Assembly: GCA_902766215.1 (NCBI GenBank)
Contig: CACXCV010000152.1
Span: forward strand, 1 to 21,577
DNA length: 21,577 nt
Source of the DNA: Oscillospiraceae bacterium
GTDB taxonomy: Bacteria > Bacillota > Clostridia > Oscillospirales > Oscillospiraceae
Direction: 5' to 3'
Below are positions 14,123 to 21,577 of the stretch, in pieces. Position numbers and translations under genes: made by a program. Below the pieces are notes generated by a model. The model was not told the DNA's origin. It did no database searches and saw nothing but the letters and a program-made list of their open reading frames with translations. The first letter of the stretch is position 1. Each line of letters begins with the position of its first letter.

Positions 14123-14151
14123 ATTATATTCTGATATAAAAAGTATATCGC
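14123..14151 (-). promoter_or_regulatory. Possible promoter of the GH27 gene
   Basis: A perfect TATAAT (14128-14123 on the minus strand) lies in an AT-rich patch. The -35 candidate at 17 bp spacing, GCGATA (14151-14146), is poor, so an activator may be needed or the box is fortuitous. Confidence 0.42.
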
Positions 14152-14184
14152 ATGCGCGGCGCAAAAGCAATGCCTTTCCCGCCG

Positions 14185-14227
14185 AAAATAACAGCAGCGC
14201 CTGCCGTCCGATGGACGGCAGGCGCTG
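14185..14227 (-). terminator. Terminator of the groESL operon
   Basis: A perfect 15-bp stem (CAGCGCCTGCCGTCC, 14195-14209, with 14213-14227) and a 3-base loop are followed on the minus strand by TGTTATTTT. It starts 28 bases after the groEL stop. Confidence 0.82.
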
Positions 14228-14254
14228 GGATGTTGATGGATCAGCAGGGACGGA

Positions 14255-15853
14255 TTAATACATGCCGCCGCCCATGCCTGCGCCGGCCGCTGCCGCGGCA
14301 GCAGCTGCGTCGCCGGCGGGATCGGGCTTGTCAACCACCAGCGACTCGGTGGTCAGCACGCTGGAAGCCACCGAAGCGGCGTTCTCCAGGGCGCTGCGGG
14401 TCACCTTGGTCGGGTCAACAATGCCGGAGGGGATCATGTCGCAGTAGACTTCATTATAGGCGTCGAAGCCATAGCCGACAGTCTCAGCGGACTTGATCTT
14501 CTCATAGACCACGCTGCCGTCCAGACCGGCGTTCTCGGCGATCTGGCGCACCGGGGCCTGCAGGGCCTTGGCAATGATCGAGGCGCCGATCTTCTCGTCG
14601 CCGGTCAGGGTGTTGGCCAGAGCCTCAACAGCCGGGATGGCGTTGACAAAGGCCGTGCCGCCGCCGGCGACAATGCCCTCTTCCACGGCCGCGCGCGTGG
14701 CGTTCAGAGCGTCCTCAATACGGAGCTTCTTCTCCTTCATTGCCACCTCGCTGGGTGCGCCGACGCGGATGACGGCCACGCCGCCAGCCAGCTTGCCCAG
14801 GCGCTCCTGCAGCTTCTCACGGTCATAGTCGGACGTGGTGGCCTCAATCTGCGCCTTAATCTCGCGGACGCGGGCGGCGATCTTCTCGCTCTCGCCGTTG
14901 CCGTCGACGATGATGGTGTTGTCCTTGCTGATCTTGATCTGGCGGGCGCTGCCCAGCTGGGTCAGCTGCGTGTCCTTCAGCTCCATGTTCAGGTCGGAGG
15001 AGATGACCTCGCCGCCGGTCAGGATGGCGATATCCTGCAGCATCTCCTTGCGGCGGTCGCCATAGCCGGGGGCCTTGACGCACACACAGGTAAAGGTGCC
15101 GCGGATCTTGTTGAGCAGCAAGGTGGCCAGGGCATCGCCCTCGACGTCCTCAGCGATAATGACCAGCTTCTTGCCGGACTGGACAATCTGCTCCAGCACG
15201 GGCAGGATCTCCTGAATGTTGGAGATCTTCTTGTCGGTGTCGGTGACCATATAGGGGCTGATATAGCCGCGGTCAAACTGCATGCCCTCGACCACGTCGA
15301 TGGAGGTCTCAGCAGTCTTCGACTCTTCGATGGTGATCACACCGGAGGTGGAGACCTTCTCCATCGCCTCAGCGATCATCTTGCCAACGCTCTCCTCGCC
15401 GCTGGAGACAGCGCCCACGCGGGCGATGTCGTCGCTGCCCTTGACCAGCTGGCTGTGGGACTTGATCGCCTCAACCGCCGTCTCGACAGCCTTTTCCATG
15501 CCGCGGCGCATAATCATCGGGTTGGCACCGGCAGTGACGTTGCGCAGGCCGTCACGGATGATGGCCTGGGCCAGCAGGGTGGCGGTGGTGGTGCCGTCGC
15601 CGGCCACGTCGTTGGTCTTGCTGGCGACCTCGCGCACCAGCTGCGCGCCCATGTTTTCAAACGGGTCTTCCAGCTCGATGTCTTTGGCGATGGTCACGCC
15701 ATCGTTGATGATCATCGGAGCCCCATATTTCTTGCCCAGAACCACGTTGCGGCCCTTGGGACCCATGGTAATCTTTACGGTATTGGCCAGCTGGTCGATA
15801 CCGGACAGCAGCGCCTTGCGGGCGTCTTCGCCGAAAATAATCTGCTTTGCCAT
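14255..15853 (-). CDS. groEL: 60-kDa chaperonin GroEL
   Basis: ATP-driven protein-folding chamber subunit, working with GroES in the cytoplasm. The 532 residues are full length. The N-terminus MAKQIIFGEDAR is typical. The ATP-binding VAGDGTTTAT has D86 (E. coli D87), the central DIAILTGG and the VEEGIVAGGG signature (near 400) are present, and the Gly/Met-rich tail GAGMGGGMY closes the protein. AGGAGG lies about 8-9 bases before the ATG. It follows groES by 22 bases with no promoter between, so both are driven by the CIRCE-controlled promoter at 16285. Confidence 0.99.
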   Translation of the reverse strand: MAKQIIFGEDARKALLSGIDQLANTVKITMGPKGRNVVLGKKYGAPMIINDGVTIAKDIELEDPFENMGAQLVREVASKTNDVAGDGTTTATLLAQAIIRDGLRNVTAGANPMIMRRGMEKAVETAVEAIKSHSQLVKGSDDIARVGAVSSGEESVGKMIAEAMEKVSTSGVITIEESKTAETSIDVVEGMQFDRGYISPYMVTDTDKKISNIQEILPVLEQIVQSGKKLVIIAEDVEGDALATLLLNKIRGTFTCVCVKAPGYGDRRKEMLQDIAILTGGEVISSDLNMELKDTQLTQLGSARQIKISKDNTIIVDGNGESEKIAARVREIKAQIEATTSDYDREKLQERLGKLAGGVAVIRVGAPSEVAMKEKKLRIEDALNATRAAVEEGIVAGGGTAFVNAIPAVEALANTLTGDEKIGASIIAKALQAPVRQIAENAGLDGSVVYEKIKSAETVGYGFDAYNEVYCDMIPSGIVDPTKVTRSALENAASVASSVLTTESLVVDKPDPAGDAAAAAAAAGAGMGGGMY

Positions 15854-15875
15854 AGTTTACGTTCCTCCTGTCTGC

Positions 15876-16160
15876 TTACTCGACAACCGCGAGGATGTCG
15901 CTCTGCTTGACGATGGTATATTCCACGTCGTCGATCTTGATCTCAGTGCCGGCGTACTTGGAGATGATCACCTTCTGGCCGACGGCCACGTGCATCTCAA
16001 CCTTTTCCCCGTCTACCATGCCGCCGGGGCCAACGGCCACGACCTCGGAGAAAGCGGGCTTCTCTTTGGCGGCGGCAGTCAGGATAATGCCGGACTTGGT
16101 GGTTTCCTCAACCTCGACGGGCTTGACAACAACGCGGTCAGCCAATGGAATGAGCTTCAT
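15876..16160 (-). CDS. groES: 10-kDa co-chaperonin GroES
   Basis: Heptameric lid for GroEL. The 94 residues contain the family N-terminus MKLIPLADRVVVKPVE, the mobile-loop region around TTKSGIILTAAAKEKP (21-36), and the C-terminal segment YTIVKQSDILAVVE. AGGAGGT lies 6-8 bases before the ATG. First gene of the heat-shock operon. Confidence 0.98.
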   Translation of the reverse strand: MKLIPLADRVVVKPVEVEETTKSGIILTAAAKEKPAFSEVVAVGPGGMVDGEKVEMHVAVGQKVIISKYAGTEIKIDDVEYTIVKQSDILAVVE

Positions 16161-16221
16161 GGATGTTACCTCCTGTTTATAATGGCATGGGCGGGAGAAC
16201 CCAGCCCGTTGTCTACGTGGA

Positions 16222-16248
16222 TTAGCACTCTGTGATATCGAGTGCCAA
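16222..16248. promoter_or_regulatory. CIRCE operator (HrcA binding site)
   Basis: TTAGCACTC (16222-16230), nine bases, then GAGTGCCAA (16240-16248) match the CIRCE consensus with a single change in the second arm. It lies directly downstream of the predicted groES start point, where HrcA binding would block transcription. HrcA itself is not in the window. Confidence 0.95.
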
Positions 16249-16256
16249 CAGGTAAT

Positions 16257-16285
16257 ATAATACCCAGTTTGGCTTTATTAGGCAA
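16257..16285 (-). promoter_or_regulatory. Promoter of groES-groEL
   Basis: On the minus strand TTGCCT (16285-16280) and TATTAT (16262-16257) are 17 bp apart. The start site would be near 16250, abutting the CIRCE element. Confidence 0.8.
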
Positions 16286-16336
16286 GCGCCAAATCGCACA
16301 AAATAAAGCGGGATTGCAGAGCGTAATATATGCAAT

Positions 16337-17278
16337 TTAACGAACGGGCGACGCGGCGGCGCGCCAGGTCAGCCCCTTGGGATAGAAAAAGCGCAGCTGC
16401 CCCGGCTCCACGGCAAAGTGGATCGTTTGGGCGCGCAGCAGTTCGCCGTCCAGGTTGACCGAGATGAGATAGTCCGCTTCCACGGTGATCTGCCGGCACT
16501 TCCGGTGGCTGATCAGCTGGGGCAGGTCACGATAGCGCCCCGCCTTATATTTGCCGATGACGCGCACCACGGTGGGGCGCGAAACGGCCTTGACCAGCAG
16601 CAGGTCGATCAGCCCGTCGGACGGGTCCGCTTCGGGCACGGGATAATAGCCGCCGCCGTACCAGCGGCCGTTGCACATGCAGGCCAGGGTAAACTGGTCG
16701 TCCAGCACCTCACCGCTGTCCAGGGTGATGCGATAGTGCTCGTGAACCCCGCGGAACAGATTGGCAGCAATGCTCAGGGCATAGGCGCCCGAGCCGGTGA
16801 CCAGCGGCAGGCGCTTATACCGGGCAATGTCGGTGCCGATCCGTGCATCAAAGCCGATGGAGCAGATGCCGATGCTCAGCCGGTCGTTGACGCGGATGAC
16901 GTCGAAGCGGGCCTCGTCCGGGTTCATCAGTCTCCCCAGGTCGGCAAAAGCTGCCGGGTCGCTGAACAGGCGGACAAAGTCGTTGCCGCTGCCGCAGGGC
17001 ACGTGGGTCACGGCGACGTTTTCCCAGCCGGCCGCGCCGTTCACGGCTTCGTTGAGCGTGCCGTCGCCGCCGCAGGCATAGATACGCACCTCGTCGCCGG
17101 ACCGGGCGGCCTCGCGGGCCAGCTGCGTGGCGTGGCCGCGGCCCTCGGTGAGCACAATGCGGTAGTCCATCCCCCGGGCGGAGCCCAGCTCGTCGATCTG
17201 CTGCCGCAGGACGGCGGTGCTGTCGTGCTTGCCTGCGGCGGGGTTGAGAAGAAACAGGTGCTTTGTTTGTTCGGTCAT
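16337..17278 (-). CDS. Diacylglycerol/lipid kinase family protein (DagK/YegS/BmrU type)
   Basis: Predicted lipid kinase, 313 residues, full length. The N-terminal NPAAGK (12-17) and the catalytic-domain signature CGGDGTLNE (69-77) with D72 are followed by PCGSGNDF (94-101). Further family marks are SIGFDA and DGLIDLLLV, with an ENxN-like beta-sandwich C-terminus. In Firmicutes DgkB recycles diacylglycerol from lipoteichoic-acid synthesis; whether this is DgkB or another member is open. Start at 17278 overlaps the stop of the upstream methyltransferase (ATGA) and has GGGGAG 9 bases upstream. A longer reading from 17314 is rejected for this reason. No clear terminator lies between it and groES, so some read-through is possible. 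Confidence 0.9.
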   Translation of the reverse strand: MTEQTKHLFLLNPAAGKHDSTAVLRQQIDELGSARGMDYRIVLTEGRGHATQLAREAARSGDEVRIYACGGDGTLNEAVNGAAGWENVAVTHVPCGSGNDFVRLFSDPAAFADLGRLMNPDEARFDVIRVNDRLSIGICSIGFDARIGTDIARYKRLPLVTGSGAYALSIAANLFRGVHEHYRITLDSGEVLDDQFTLACMCNGRWYGGGYYPVPEADPSDGLIDLLLVKAVSRPTVVRVIGKYKAGRYRDLPQLISHRKCRQITVEADYLISVNLDGELLRAQTIHFAVEPGQLRFFYPKGLTWRAAASPVR

Positions 17279-18402
17279 GTCCGGCCACGCTCCCCATACA
17301 TATGAAGATTGCATTTGAGCATACCATTATAGAGCTTGCGCTTTTTGTCCGCCCGGCGGCCAAAGGCCGACTCGAACTGCTCGTCCGAGCTGATGAGATA
17401 CATCCGCCAGCCGTCCTTCAGCCCGGCCATGCGGCGGCCGAACTGGCGCATCAGCTCACGGGCCTGCTGCTGCTCCAGCATCCGCTCGCCATAGGGCGGG
17501 TTGGCGCAGAGAATGCCCTGCGCGGGATAGTCGCGGCGCAGCGCGTCGGCCCGCTCGAAGCGCACCAGGTGCTCTACCCCGGCCTTCTGGGCGTTGGCCC
17601 GGGCCAGGGCCACGGCCTCGGGGTCGATGTCGCTGCCCAGAATGGTATAGTCCCCGTGAAACTCCCGGGCCTTTGCCGCTTCGCGCACGGCGCGGAAGGA
17701 CGCTTCGCCGGCGCAGTCCCAGCGCTCGGCGGCAAAGCGGCGCGTCAGCCCCGGGGCGCGGTTGCGGGCAATCCACGCCGCCTCGATGCACAGCGTGCCG
17801 CTGCCGCAGAAGGGGTCGAGGAACAGCTCACGCCCGCGGTAGTGCGACAGCTGGACAATCGCGGCGGCCAGCGTCTCGCGCAGGGGCGCGGCGCCGGCGT
17901 CGGCCCGGTAGCCGCGCTTATACAGCGGCACGCCGGAGGTGTCGAGGTACAGCTCGCACACGTCTTTCATGATGGAAAACTGCAGCTGATAGGTGGCACC
18001 GTCCTCGGGCAGCCAGCCCAGCTGATAGGCCTGGCCCAGGCGGCGGGCGGCGGCTTTTTTCACAATGGCCTGGCAGTCGGGCACCGAGTGCAGCTGCGAG
18101 TCCAGGCAGTGGCCCTTGACGGGGAACACGCCGTTTCTGGGGATGAACTGCTCCAGCGGGCAGGCCAGCACGCCCTGAAACAGCGCCTCGAAGCTGTCGG
18201 CGGGAAAGCGGCCCAGCAGCAGCAGCACGCGTTCGCCGGTGCGCAGGCAGACGTTGGCTGTGGCCATGGCGTCCCACCCGCCGGTGAAGCGCACGCGGCC
18301 GTTTTCCGCCTGTACGCCTTCCAGCCCCAGCCGGCGCAGCTCGTTGGCGGCCAGTCCCTCCAGCCCGAACAGGCAGGGGACGGTAAAGGTCAAGGTATCC
18401 AT
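17275..18402 (-). CDS. THUMP-domain class I RNA methyltransferase (RlmL N-terminal/YpsC type)
   Basis: SAM-dependent methyltransferase, probably making N2-methylguanosine in 23S rRNA, 375 residues from this start. The N-terminal TVPCLFGLEGLAANEL (8-23) opens the ferredoxin-like/THUMP region to about 165. YKRGYRADAGAAPLRETLAAA (161-181, read in parts) is the family link. SAM motif I is DPFCGSGT (196-203), GSDIDPEAV is motif II (256-264), and the catalytic NPPYGERM spans 301-308. Start 18402 fits the family N-terminus but has AGGAG 13 bases away. An ATG at 18423 lacks an upstream RBS and adds seven residues; choice of start is uncertain. First gene of an operon with the lipid kinase. Confidence 0.9.
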   Translation of the reverse strand: MDTLTFTVPCLFGLEGLAANELRRLGLEGVQAENGRVRFTGGWDAMATANVCLRTGERVLLLLGRFPADSFEALFQGVLACPLEQFIPRNGVFPVKGHCLDSQLHSVPDCQAIVKKAAARRLGQAYQLGWLPEDGATYQLQFSIMKDVCELYLDTSGVPLYKRGYRADAGAAPLRETLAAAIVQLSHYRGRELFLDPFCGSGTLCIEAAWIARNRAPGLTRRFAAERWDCAGEASFRAVREAAKAREFHGDYTILGSDIDPEAVALARANAQKAGVEHLVRFERADALRRDYPAQGILCANPPYGERMLEQQQARELMRQFGRRMAGLKDGWRMYLISSDEQFESAFGRRADKKRKLYNGMLKCNLHMYGERGRT

Positions 18403-18440
18403 ACTTGCAAAAACGCTCCTCATTCGATTATATCTTAATA

Positions 18441-18469
18441 ATTATACCGGATGACCGACAGAAAGGCAA
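18441..18469 (-). promoter_or_regulatory. Promoter of the RNA methyltransferase-lipid kinase operon
   Basis: On the minus strand TTGCCT (18469-18464) and TATAAT (18446-18441) are 17 bp apart, the same -35 box as the groES promoter. A second TATAAT at 18432-18427 lies just downstream. Confidence 0.72.
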
Positions 18470-18546
18470 CCGCAACTGATGGTATATTTGCCGTTTCTGC
18501 GGTTTTTTCACCGGTTTCGCCTGTCCGGCGCGGCAGAGAAAACCAC

Positions 18547-18575
18547 TTGACAAATGCGCACCCTGCGTTTACAAT
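18547..18575 (+). promoter_or_regulatory. Promoter of the NfeD-SPFH operon
   Basis: A perfect TTGACA (18547-18552) and TACAAT (18570-18575) are 17 bp apart, the same boxes as the thiT promoter. The leader is about 43 bases. Confidence 0.86.
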
Positions 18576-18624
18576 GTAGGTAAGAAATATTCACTTGCCG
18601 AAGCGGCGGAAAGGAGGAGCTGTG

Positions 18625-19095
18625 ATGTATGGAATCATTGGCTGGACGGCGGCGCTGGTGTTTTTCGTCATTCTCGAGGCGGCGACGGTCGGCGTGGTGT
18701 CCATCTGGTTTGCCGGCGGGGCGGCTGCTGCGCTGATCTGCGCGGCGCTGGGGCTGCCTTTCGGGGTGCAGGCCGCGGCGTTTCTGCTGCTGTCGGCGGC
18801 GCTGCTGATGCTGCTGCGCCCGATGGTGCACCGCCTGGTCGAGCCGCGGCGTGTGGCCACCAATGCCGACCGGGCCATTGGCCAGGAGGCGCTGGTCACC
18901 GAGACCATCGACCGCCTGCGCAGCCGCGGCGCGGTGAAGCTGGGCGGCATCGAGTGGTCGGCGCGGACCGAGGGGGACGAGATCATCGAAAAAGGCAGCC
19001 TGGTGCGCGTGCTGCGCATCGAGGGGGCCTATGTCTGCGTCGAGCGGATCAGCGATGCCAAGCCGGCCGAGCCGGCAGCGCAGGGAAAACAATAA
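18625..19095 (+). CDS. Short NfeD-like membrane protein
   Basis: A 156-residue membrane protein. Residues 3-67 form two to three tightly spaced hydrophobic segments. The C-terminal 80 residues form a small beta-rich soluble domain of NfeD OB-fold type (IGQEALVTETIDRLRSRG, then IEWSARTEGDEIIEKGSLVRV, each in the family pattern). It lacks the ClpP-like protease domain of long NfeD proteins. AAAGGAGG lies 7 bases before the ATG. It is followed 40 bases later by a stomatin-type SPFH gene, the classic NfeD partner. The pair is thought to organise membrane microdomains or envelope quality control. Confidence 0.9.
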   Translation: MYGIIGWTAALVFFVILEAATVGVVSIWFAGGAAAALICAALGLPFGVQAAAFLLLSAALLMLLRPMVHRLVEPRRVATNADRAIGQEALVTETIDRLRSRGAVKLGGIEWSARTEGDEIIEKGSLVRVLRIEGAYVCVERISDAKPAEPAAQGKQ

Positions 19096-19135
19096 ACAAC
19101 CGGCCGGGGATCCACCCGGAGAAAGAGAGGACAAA

Positions 19136-20023
19136 ATGGGACCCATTATTGCGTTGGCTGTGTTAGTGGTTCTGGCGCTGCTGATCGTGGTCAGCAACAT
19201 CCATGTGGTACAGCAGTCCAAGGCCTATGTCATCGAGCGCCTGGGTGCGTTCAGCACGGTGTGGGGCGTGGGCCTGCACCTGAAGATTCCGTTTCTGGAG
19301 CGGGTTGCCCGCCGTGTGAGCCTGAAGGAGCAGGTGCTGGACTATCCCCCGCAGCCGGTAATTACCAAGGATAACGTCACCATGCAGATCGACACCGTGC
19401 TCTATTTCCAGATTACCGACCCCAAGCTCTATACCTATGGCGTGGAAAACCCCATGGCCGCCATTGAAAAGCTGACGGCCACCACTCTGCGCAACATCAT
19501 CGGCGACTTGGAGCTGGACCAGACGCTGACCTCCCGCGATACCATCAACGGCAAGATGCGCGCCATTCTGGACGAGGCAACAGACCCCTGGGGCATCAAG
19601 GTCAACCGCGTCGAGGTGAAGAACATCCAGCCCCCGGCGGACATCCAGAACTCCATGGAGAAGCAGATGAAGGCCGAACGCGAGCGCCGCCAGTCGATCC
19701 TTCAGGCCGAGGGCACCAAGCAGTCGGCCATTCTGGTGGCCGAGGGCGAAAAAGAGGCCGCCATCCTCCGCGCCGATGCCGAAAAGCAGGCTGCGATCCT
19801 CCGTGCCGACGGCGAGGCCCAGGCCATCCTGCTGGTGCAGAAGGCCCTGGCCGATGCGCTGAAGCTTCTCAACGAGGCCAACCCCAACGACCAGGTGATC
19901 AAGCTCAAGGGGCTGGAGGCCATGGAGAAGATGGCCGACGGCAAGGCGACCAAGCTGGTTATCCCCTCCGATCTGTCGGGGCTGGCGGGCCTCGCCTCCT
20001 CTGCCAAGGAGTTTCTGAAATAA
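19136..20023 (+). CDS. SPFH/Band 7 (stomatin/QmcA-like) membrane protein
   Basis: A 295-residue protein with one N-terminal membrane segment (residues 4-20). An SPFH domain at about 22-190 shows the typical VVQQSKAYVIERLG, IPFLERVARRVSLKEQ, ITKDNVTMQIDTVLYFQI and WGIKVNRVEVKNI pieces. A helical, probably coiled-coil region at about 190-260 contains near-repeats of AILxAEGEKEAAILRADAEKQ type. It oligomerises in membranes. GAGAGG is 5 bases before the ATG. It is co-transcribed with NfeD upstream and ends at a bidirectional hairpin. Confidence 0.94.
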   Translation: MGPIIALAVLVVLALLIVVSNIHVVQQSKAYVIERLGAFSTVWGVGLHLKIPFLERVARRVSLKEQVLDYPPQPVITKDNVTMQIDTVLYFQITDPKLYTYGVENPMAAIEKLTATTLRNIIGDLELDQTLTSRDTINGKMRAILDEATDPWGIKVNRVEVKNIQPPADIQNSMEKQMKAERERRQSILQAEGTKQSAILVAEGEKEAAILRADAEKQAAILRADGEAQAILLVQKALADALKLLNEANPNDQVIKLKGLEAMEKMADGKATKLVIPSDLSGLAGLASSAKEFLK

Positions 20024-20037
20024 GCCGGCCCAGCCTT

Positions 20038-20075
20038 AAAACAACGCGCGCCCGCTGCATCTTGCAGCGGGCGCG
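20038..20075. terminator. Bidirectional terminator between SPFH and glycosylase genes
   Basis: A perfect 13-bp stem (CGCGCCCGCTGCA, 20047-20059, with 20063-20075) with loop TCT. On the minus strand it is followed by CGTTGTTTT; on the plus strand only by TCTGCT, so it serves the minus-strand operon best. Confidence 0.75.
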
Positions 20076-20079
20076 TCTG

Positions 20080-20571
20080 CTATGGCAGACCGGCTGTGTC
20101 GGCCACAATCTGCCAGGCGTCCAGCAGCCGCGGCAGCGGCCAGGCGGCGTTGGCCGGGCTGGTGGAGGGCAGCCGGGCGGCGGGCATGCCGGTCAGCGGC
20201 TCCATCTGCCGGTGATAGATGTTCCAGGCGGCTGTTCCGTTGCAGAACACGGCCCGGATGGGCGCGGCGGCCAGAATCGGGCGCAGGTCGTTGGGCGTCA
20301 CCGCACGCAGCGTGGCGTCGGCGCTGCCGTCAATTTCGCAGCCGGCTGCGCTGTCCCACAGGGCCAGATGATACCGGTGCAGCAGCGCCGTGCGCTCAGG
20401 GATGGTCTCAGGCGCCGGCTCGCCGAACAGCGCGGCCACCAGCGGCCAGAACCGGTTGCGCGGGTGATGATAGTAAAACTGCCCGGCCCGTGAGGCGGCA
20501 GAGGGAAACGAGCCGAGGATCAGCACCCGGGAGTCTGCGTCATAGACCGGTGGAAAGGGATGACTCAGCAT
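20080..20571 (-). CDS. Uracil/hypoxanthine-DNA-glycosylase-like protein (UDG superfamily)
   Basis: A 163-residue protein resembling the small Mug-like/DNA-deoxyinosine glycosylases, which remove deaminated bases. Landmarks are VLILGSFPSAAS (16-27, the active-site loop position), QFYYHHPRNRFWPLV (31-45), LWDSAAG (71-77), the conserved FCNG (109-112) with Asn-Gly, and LPSTSPANA (134-142), the DNA-intercalation loop. The start at 20571 has AAAGGAG 7 bases upstream. A longer reading to 20988 runs across the MFS gene in another frame and is rejected. It lies 29 bases after the MFS gene on the same strand and probably shares its transcript. Superfamily is secure, base specificity inferred. Confidence 0.85.
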   Translation of the reverse strand: MLSHPFPPVYDADSRVLILGSFPSAASRAGQFYYHHPRNRFWPLVAALFGEPAPETIPERTALLHRYHLALWDSAAGCEIDGSADATLRAVTPNDLRPILAAAPIRAVFCNGTAAWNIYHRQMEPLTGMPAARLPSTSPANAAWPLPRLLDAWQIVADTAGLP

Positions 20572-20600
20572 GGCGGCGCTCCTTTCAGAGAGATGGCTTG

Positions 20601-21577
20601 TCAGAGGGCGGATGTGCTCCGCCGCAGGCGCAGCACATACAGCGCCGTCACGGCGGTGGCCGCAGCCATGGCGGCAAAGGCCAGCGTGAAGGGTGCGCGG
20701 GGGCTGGCACGGTAGATCAGCCCGGCGAACAGCGCGCCGAAGATGCCGCCCAGCGAGGTCATGGCCTGATAGAAGCCCATGGCGCTGTTGCTGTGCTCCG
20801 GCGCGGCGCTGCGGGCAGCAATCTCCTGCTGAATCGGCAGTCGCAAAGCGTTGCAGGCGAAAAACAGCACGTCCACTACCACAAACGGGGCCAGCGAGTC
20901 GAACAGCAGCATGGCCCCCAGGGGCAGCGTGCAGCCCAGCAGCACCGGCAGTACCGTGATGCGGGTGTCGGTGTGGTGCTGGAGCCACAGCCCCAACGTG
21001 GTGTTGACGACCAGGCTGACCACGGCGATGATGGCCTTAAAAATACCGTTGTAGGCGGAGGACAGGTCAAACTGGTCCCGCAGATAATAGTTGAAGCACT
21101 GCTCAAAGGCATTCTGTCCGATGCCGGCAATGGCCACGGCGGCAAAGGTCAGCGCCAGCGCCGGGGTCATAAAGCGCCGCGCCTGGACAAAGGCGGCAAT
21201 GGGATTGGCCTGCCGCAGGGACAGCGGCCGGTCGGGAACGGGCTTTGTGGCGGTATCGTCGGCACAGAGCGGCACGGCCAGCAGCCCCGCCGCGGCCAGC
21301 AGTATCACCTGCACGGCAAAGGTGGTTTCCACCGAGCGCAGGCCCAGCAGCCCACCGACGAAATATCCCGCCGCGCCCACAAAGTTCTGCGCTGTCAGCA
21401 GCAGGGTCAGGTTTCGCCCCTGCCGGGCCGGATCGTGCGTGGTGTTGATGACATAGTTCGACTGGGCGGTGAACACGCCGCCCACAAATACGCCGGCCAG
21501 CAGCCGCCCGGCGATGACCATTGTCTCGCTCTGGGCTGCGCCGAAGACCCATTGCCCCGCGGCATAGCCCAGGCAGC
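20601..21577 (-). CDS. Major facilitator superfamily transporter (N-terminus outside window)
   Basis: The frame remains open to the window edge, so about 325 residues are seen and probably the first two membrane segments are missing. Visible are a GRLLAGVFVGGVFTAQSNYVI segment (TM4-like, in two parts), GQNAFEQCFNYYLRDQF before TM8, and a total of roughly nine to ten hydrophobic helices with the central loop ATKPVPDRPLSLRQ between the two halves. Pattern is that of a 12-TM drug/sugar-efflux-like MFS permease. Substrate is unknown. Downstream glycosylase gene is 29 bases away; they may be co-transcribed without functional link. Confidence 0.85.
   Translation of the reverse strand, partial: CLGYAAGQWVFGAAQSETMVIAGRLLAGVFVGGVFTAQSNYVINTTHDPARQGRNLTLLLTAQNFVGAAGYFVGGLLGLRSVETTFAVQVILLAAAGLLAVPLCADDTATKPVPDRPLSLRQANPIAAFVQARRFMTPALALTFAAVAIAGIGQNAFEQCFNYYLRDQFDLSSAYNGIFKAIIAVVSLVVNTTLGLWLQHHTDTRITVLPVLLGCTLPLGAMLLFDSLAPFVVVDVLFFACNALRLPIQQEIAARSAAPEHSNSAMGFYQAMTSLGGIFGALFAGLIYRASPRAPFTLAFAAMAAATAVTALYVLRLRRSTSAL

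Noticed and set aside
17263..18438. Plus-strand open frame antisense to the RNA methyltransferase
   Set aside because: Shadow frame; the methyltransferase carries SAM-binding and NPPY motifs.
18464..18508. Plus-strand hairpin AACCGCA/TGCGGTT followed by TTTT in the divergent spacer
   Set aside because: Only 7 bp with a 23-base loop and no plus-strand gene upstream; it overlaps the methyltransferase -35 box. Probably chance.
20572..20988. N-terminal extension of the DNA glycosylase to 20988
   Set aside because: It would read the MFS gene in the wrong frame; an RBS and family N-terminus fix the start at 20571.

Overview
The window comes from a GC-rich, low-redundancy chromosome of a Gram-positive type. 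AGGAGG-like ribosome binding sites sit 5-9 bases before most starts. Promoters are near-consensus sigma-A type with 16-17 bp spacers. Other Gram-positive signs are a CIRCE/HrcA-type heat-shock operator, a ThiT-type (ECF) thiamine transporter under a TPP riboswitch, RecD2, and a barnase/barstar pair. Together with the strong G/C third-position bias this suggests a high-GC member of the Clostridia (Oscillospiraceae/Ruminococcaceae-like). The genus cannot be named from sequence alone. No IS element, phage gene, tRNA, rRNA or CRISPR array was seen; this looks like ordinary chromosome with a few accessory genes.

Layout. (1) Plus strand, 1-7179: the 3' half of ileS, a terminator, lspA overlapping an rluD-family gene, a promoter plus TPP riboswitch driving thiT and a Cof-type HAD phosphatase, a terminator hairpin, a type I asparaginase, and a secreted SLH-like/HtrA-like serine protease with its own promoter. 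(2) Minus strand, 11577-7332: a short membrane-anchored unknown protein, recD2, a comF-family gene and mreB, in one tightly packed operon. A strong promoter and terminator just downstream of mreB could make a separate RNA of about 90 nt. (3) Plus strand, 11820-12679: a barnase-family ribonuclease made as a lipoprotein, with its barstar inhibitor overlapping by ATGA. (4) Minus strand, 18402-12785: a THUMP-type RNA methyltransferase and a diacylglycerol-kinase-family gene (ATGA overlap), then groES-groEL under a CIRCE-controlled promoter, then a GH27 glycosidase. (5) Plus strand, 18625-20023: short NfeD-like protein and SPFH/stomatin-like protein. (6) Minus strand, 21577-20080: an MFS transporter cut by the window edge and a small uracil/hypoxanthine-DNA-glycosylase-like protein.

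How the genes fit together. Most are housekeeping: translation and RNA modification (ileS, rluD family, RNA methyltransferase), lipoprotein maturation (lspA), protein folding (groESL), cell shape (mreB), DNA repair or uptake (recD2, comF, glycosylase), membrane organisation (NfeD/SPFH) and vitamin uptake (thiT). LspA would be expected to process the barnase lipoprotein encoded 10 kb away. The most distinctive items are the lipid-anchored barnase with cognate barstar, the GH27 enzyme whose substrate pocket departs from classical alpha-galactosidases in a way that recalls beta-L-arabinopyranosidases, the riboswitch leader with a hairpin covering part of the thiT ribosome binding site, and the candidate small RNA after mreB. 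I did not find a clearly new multi-gene system; the barnase/barstar module is the nearest thing to one.
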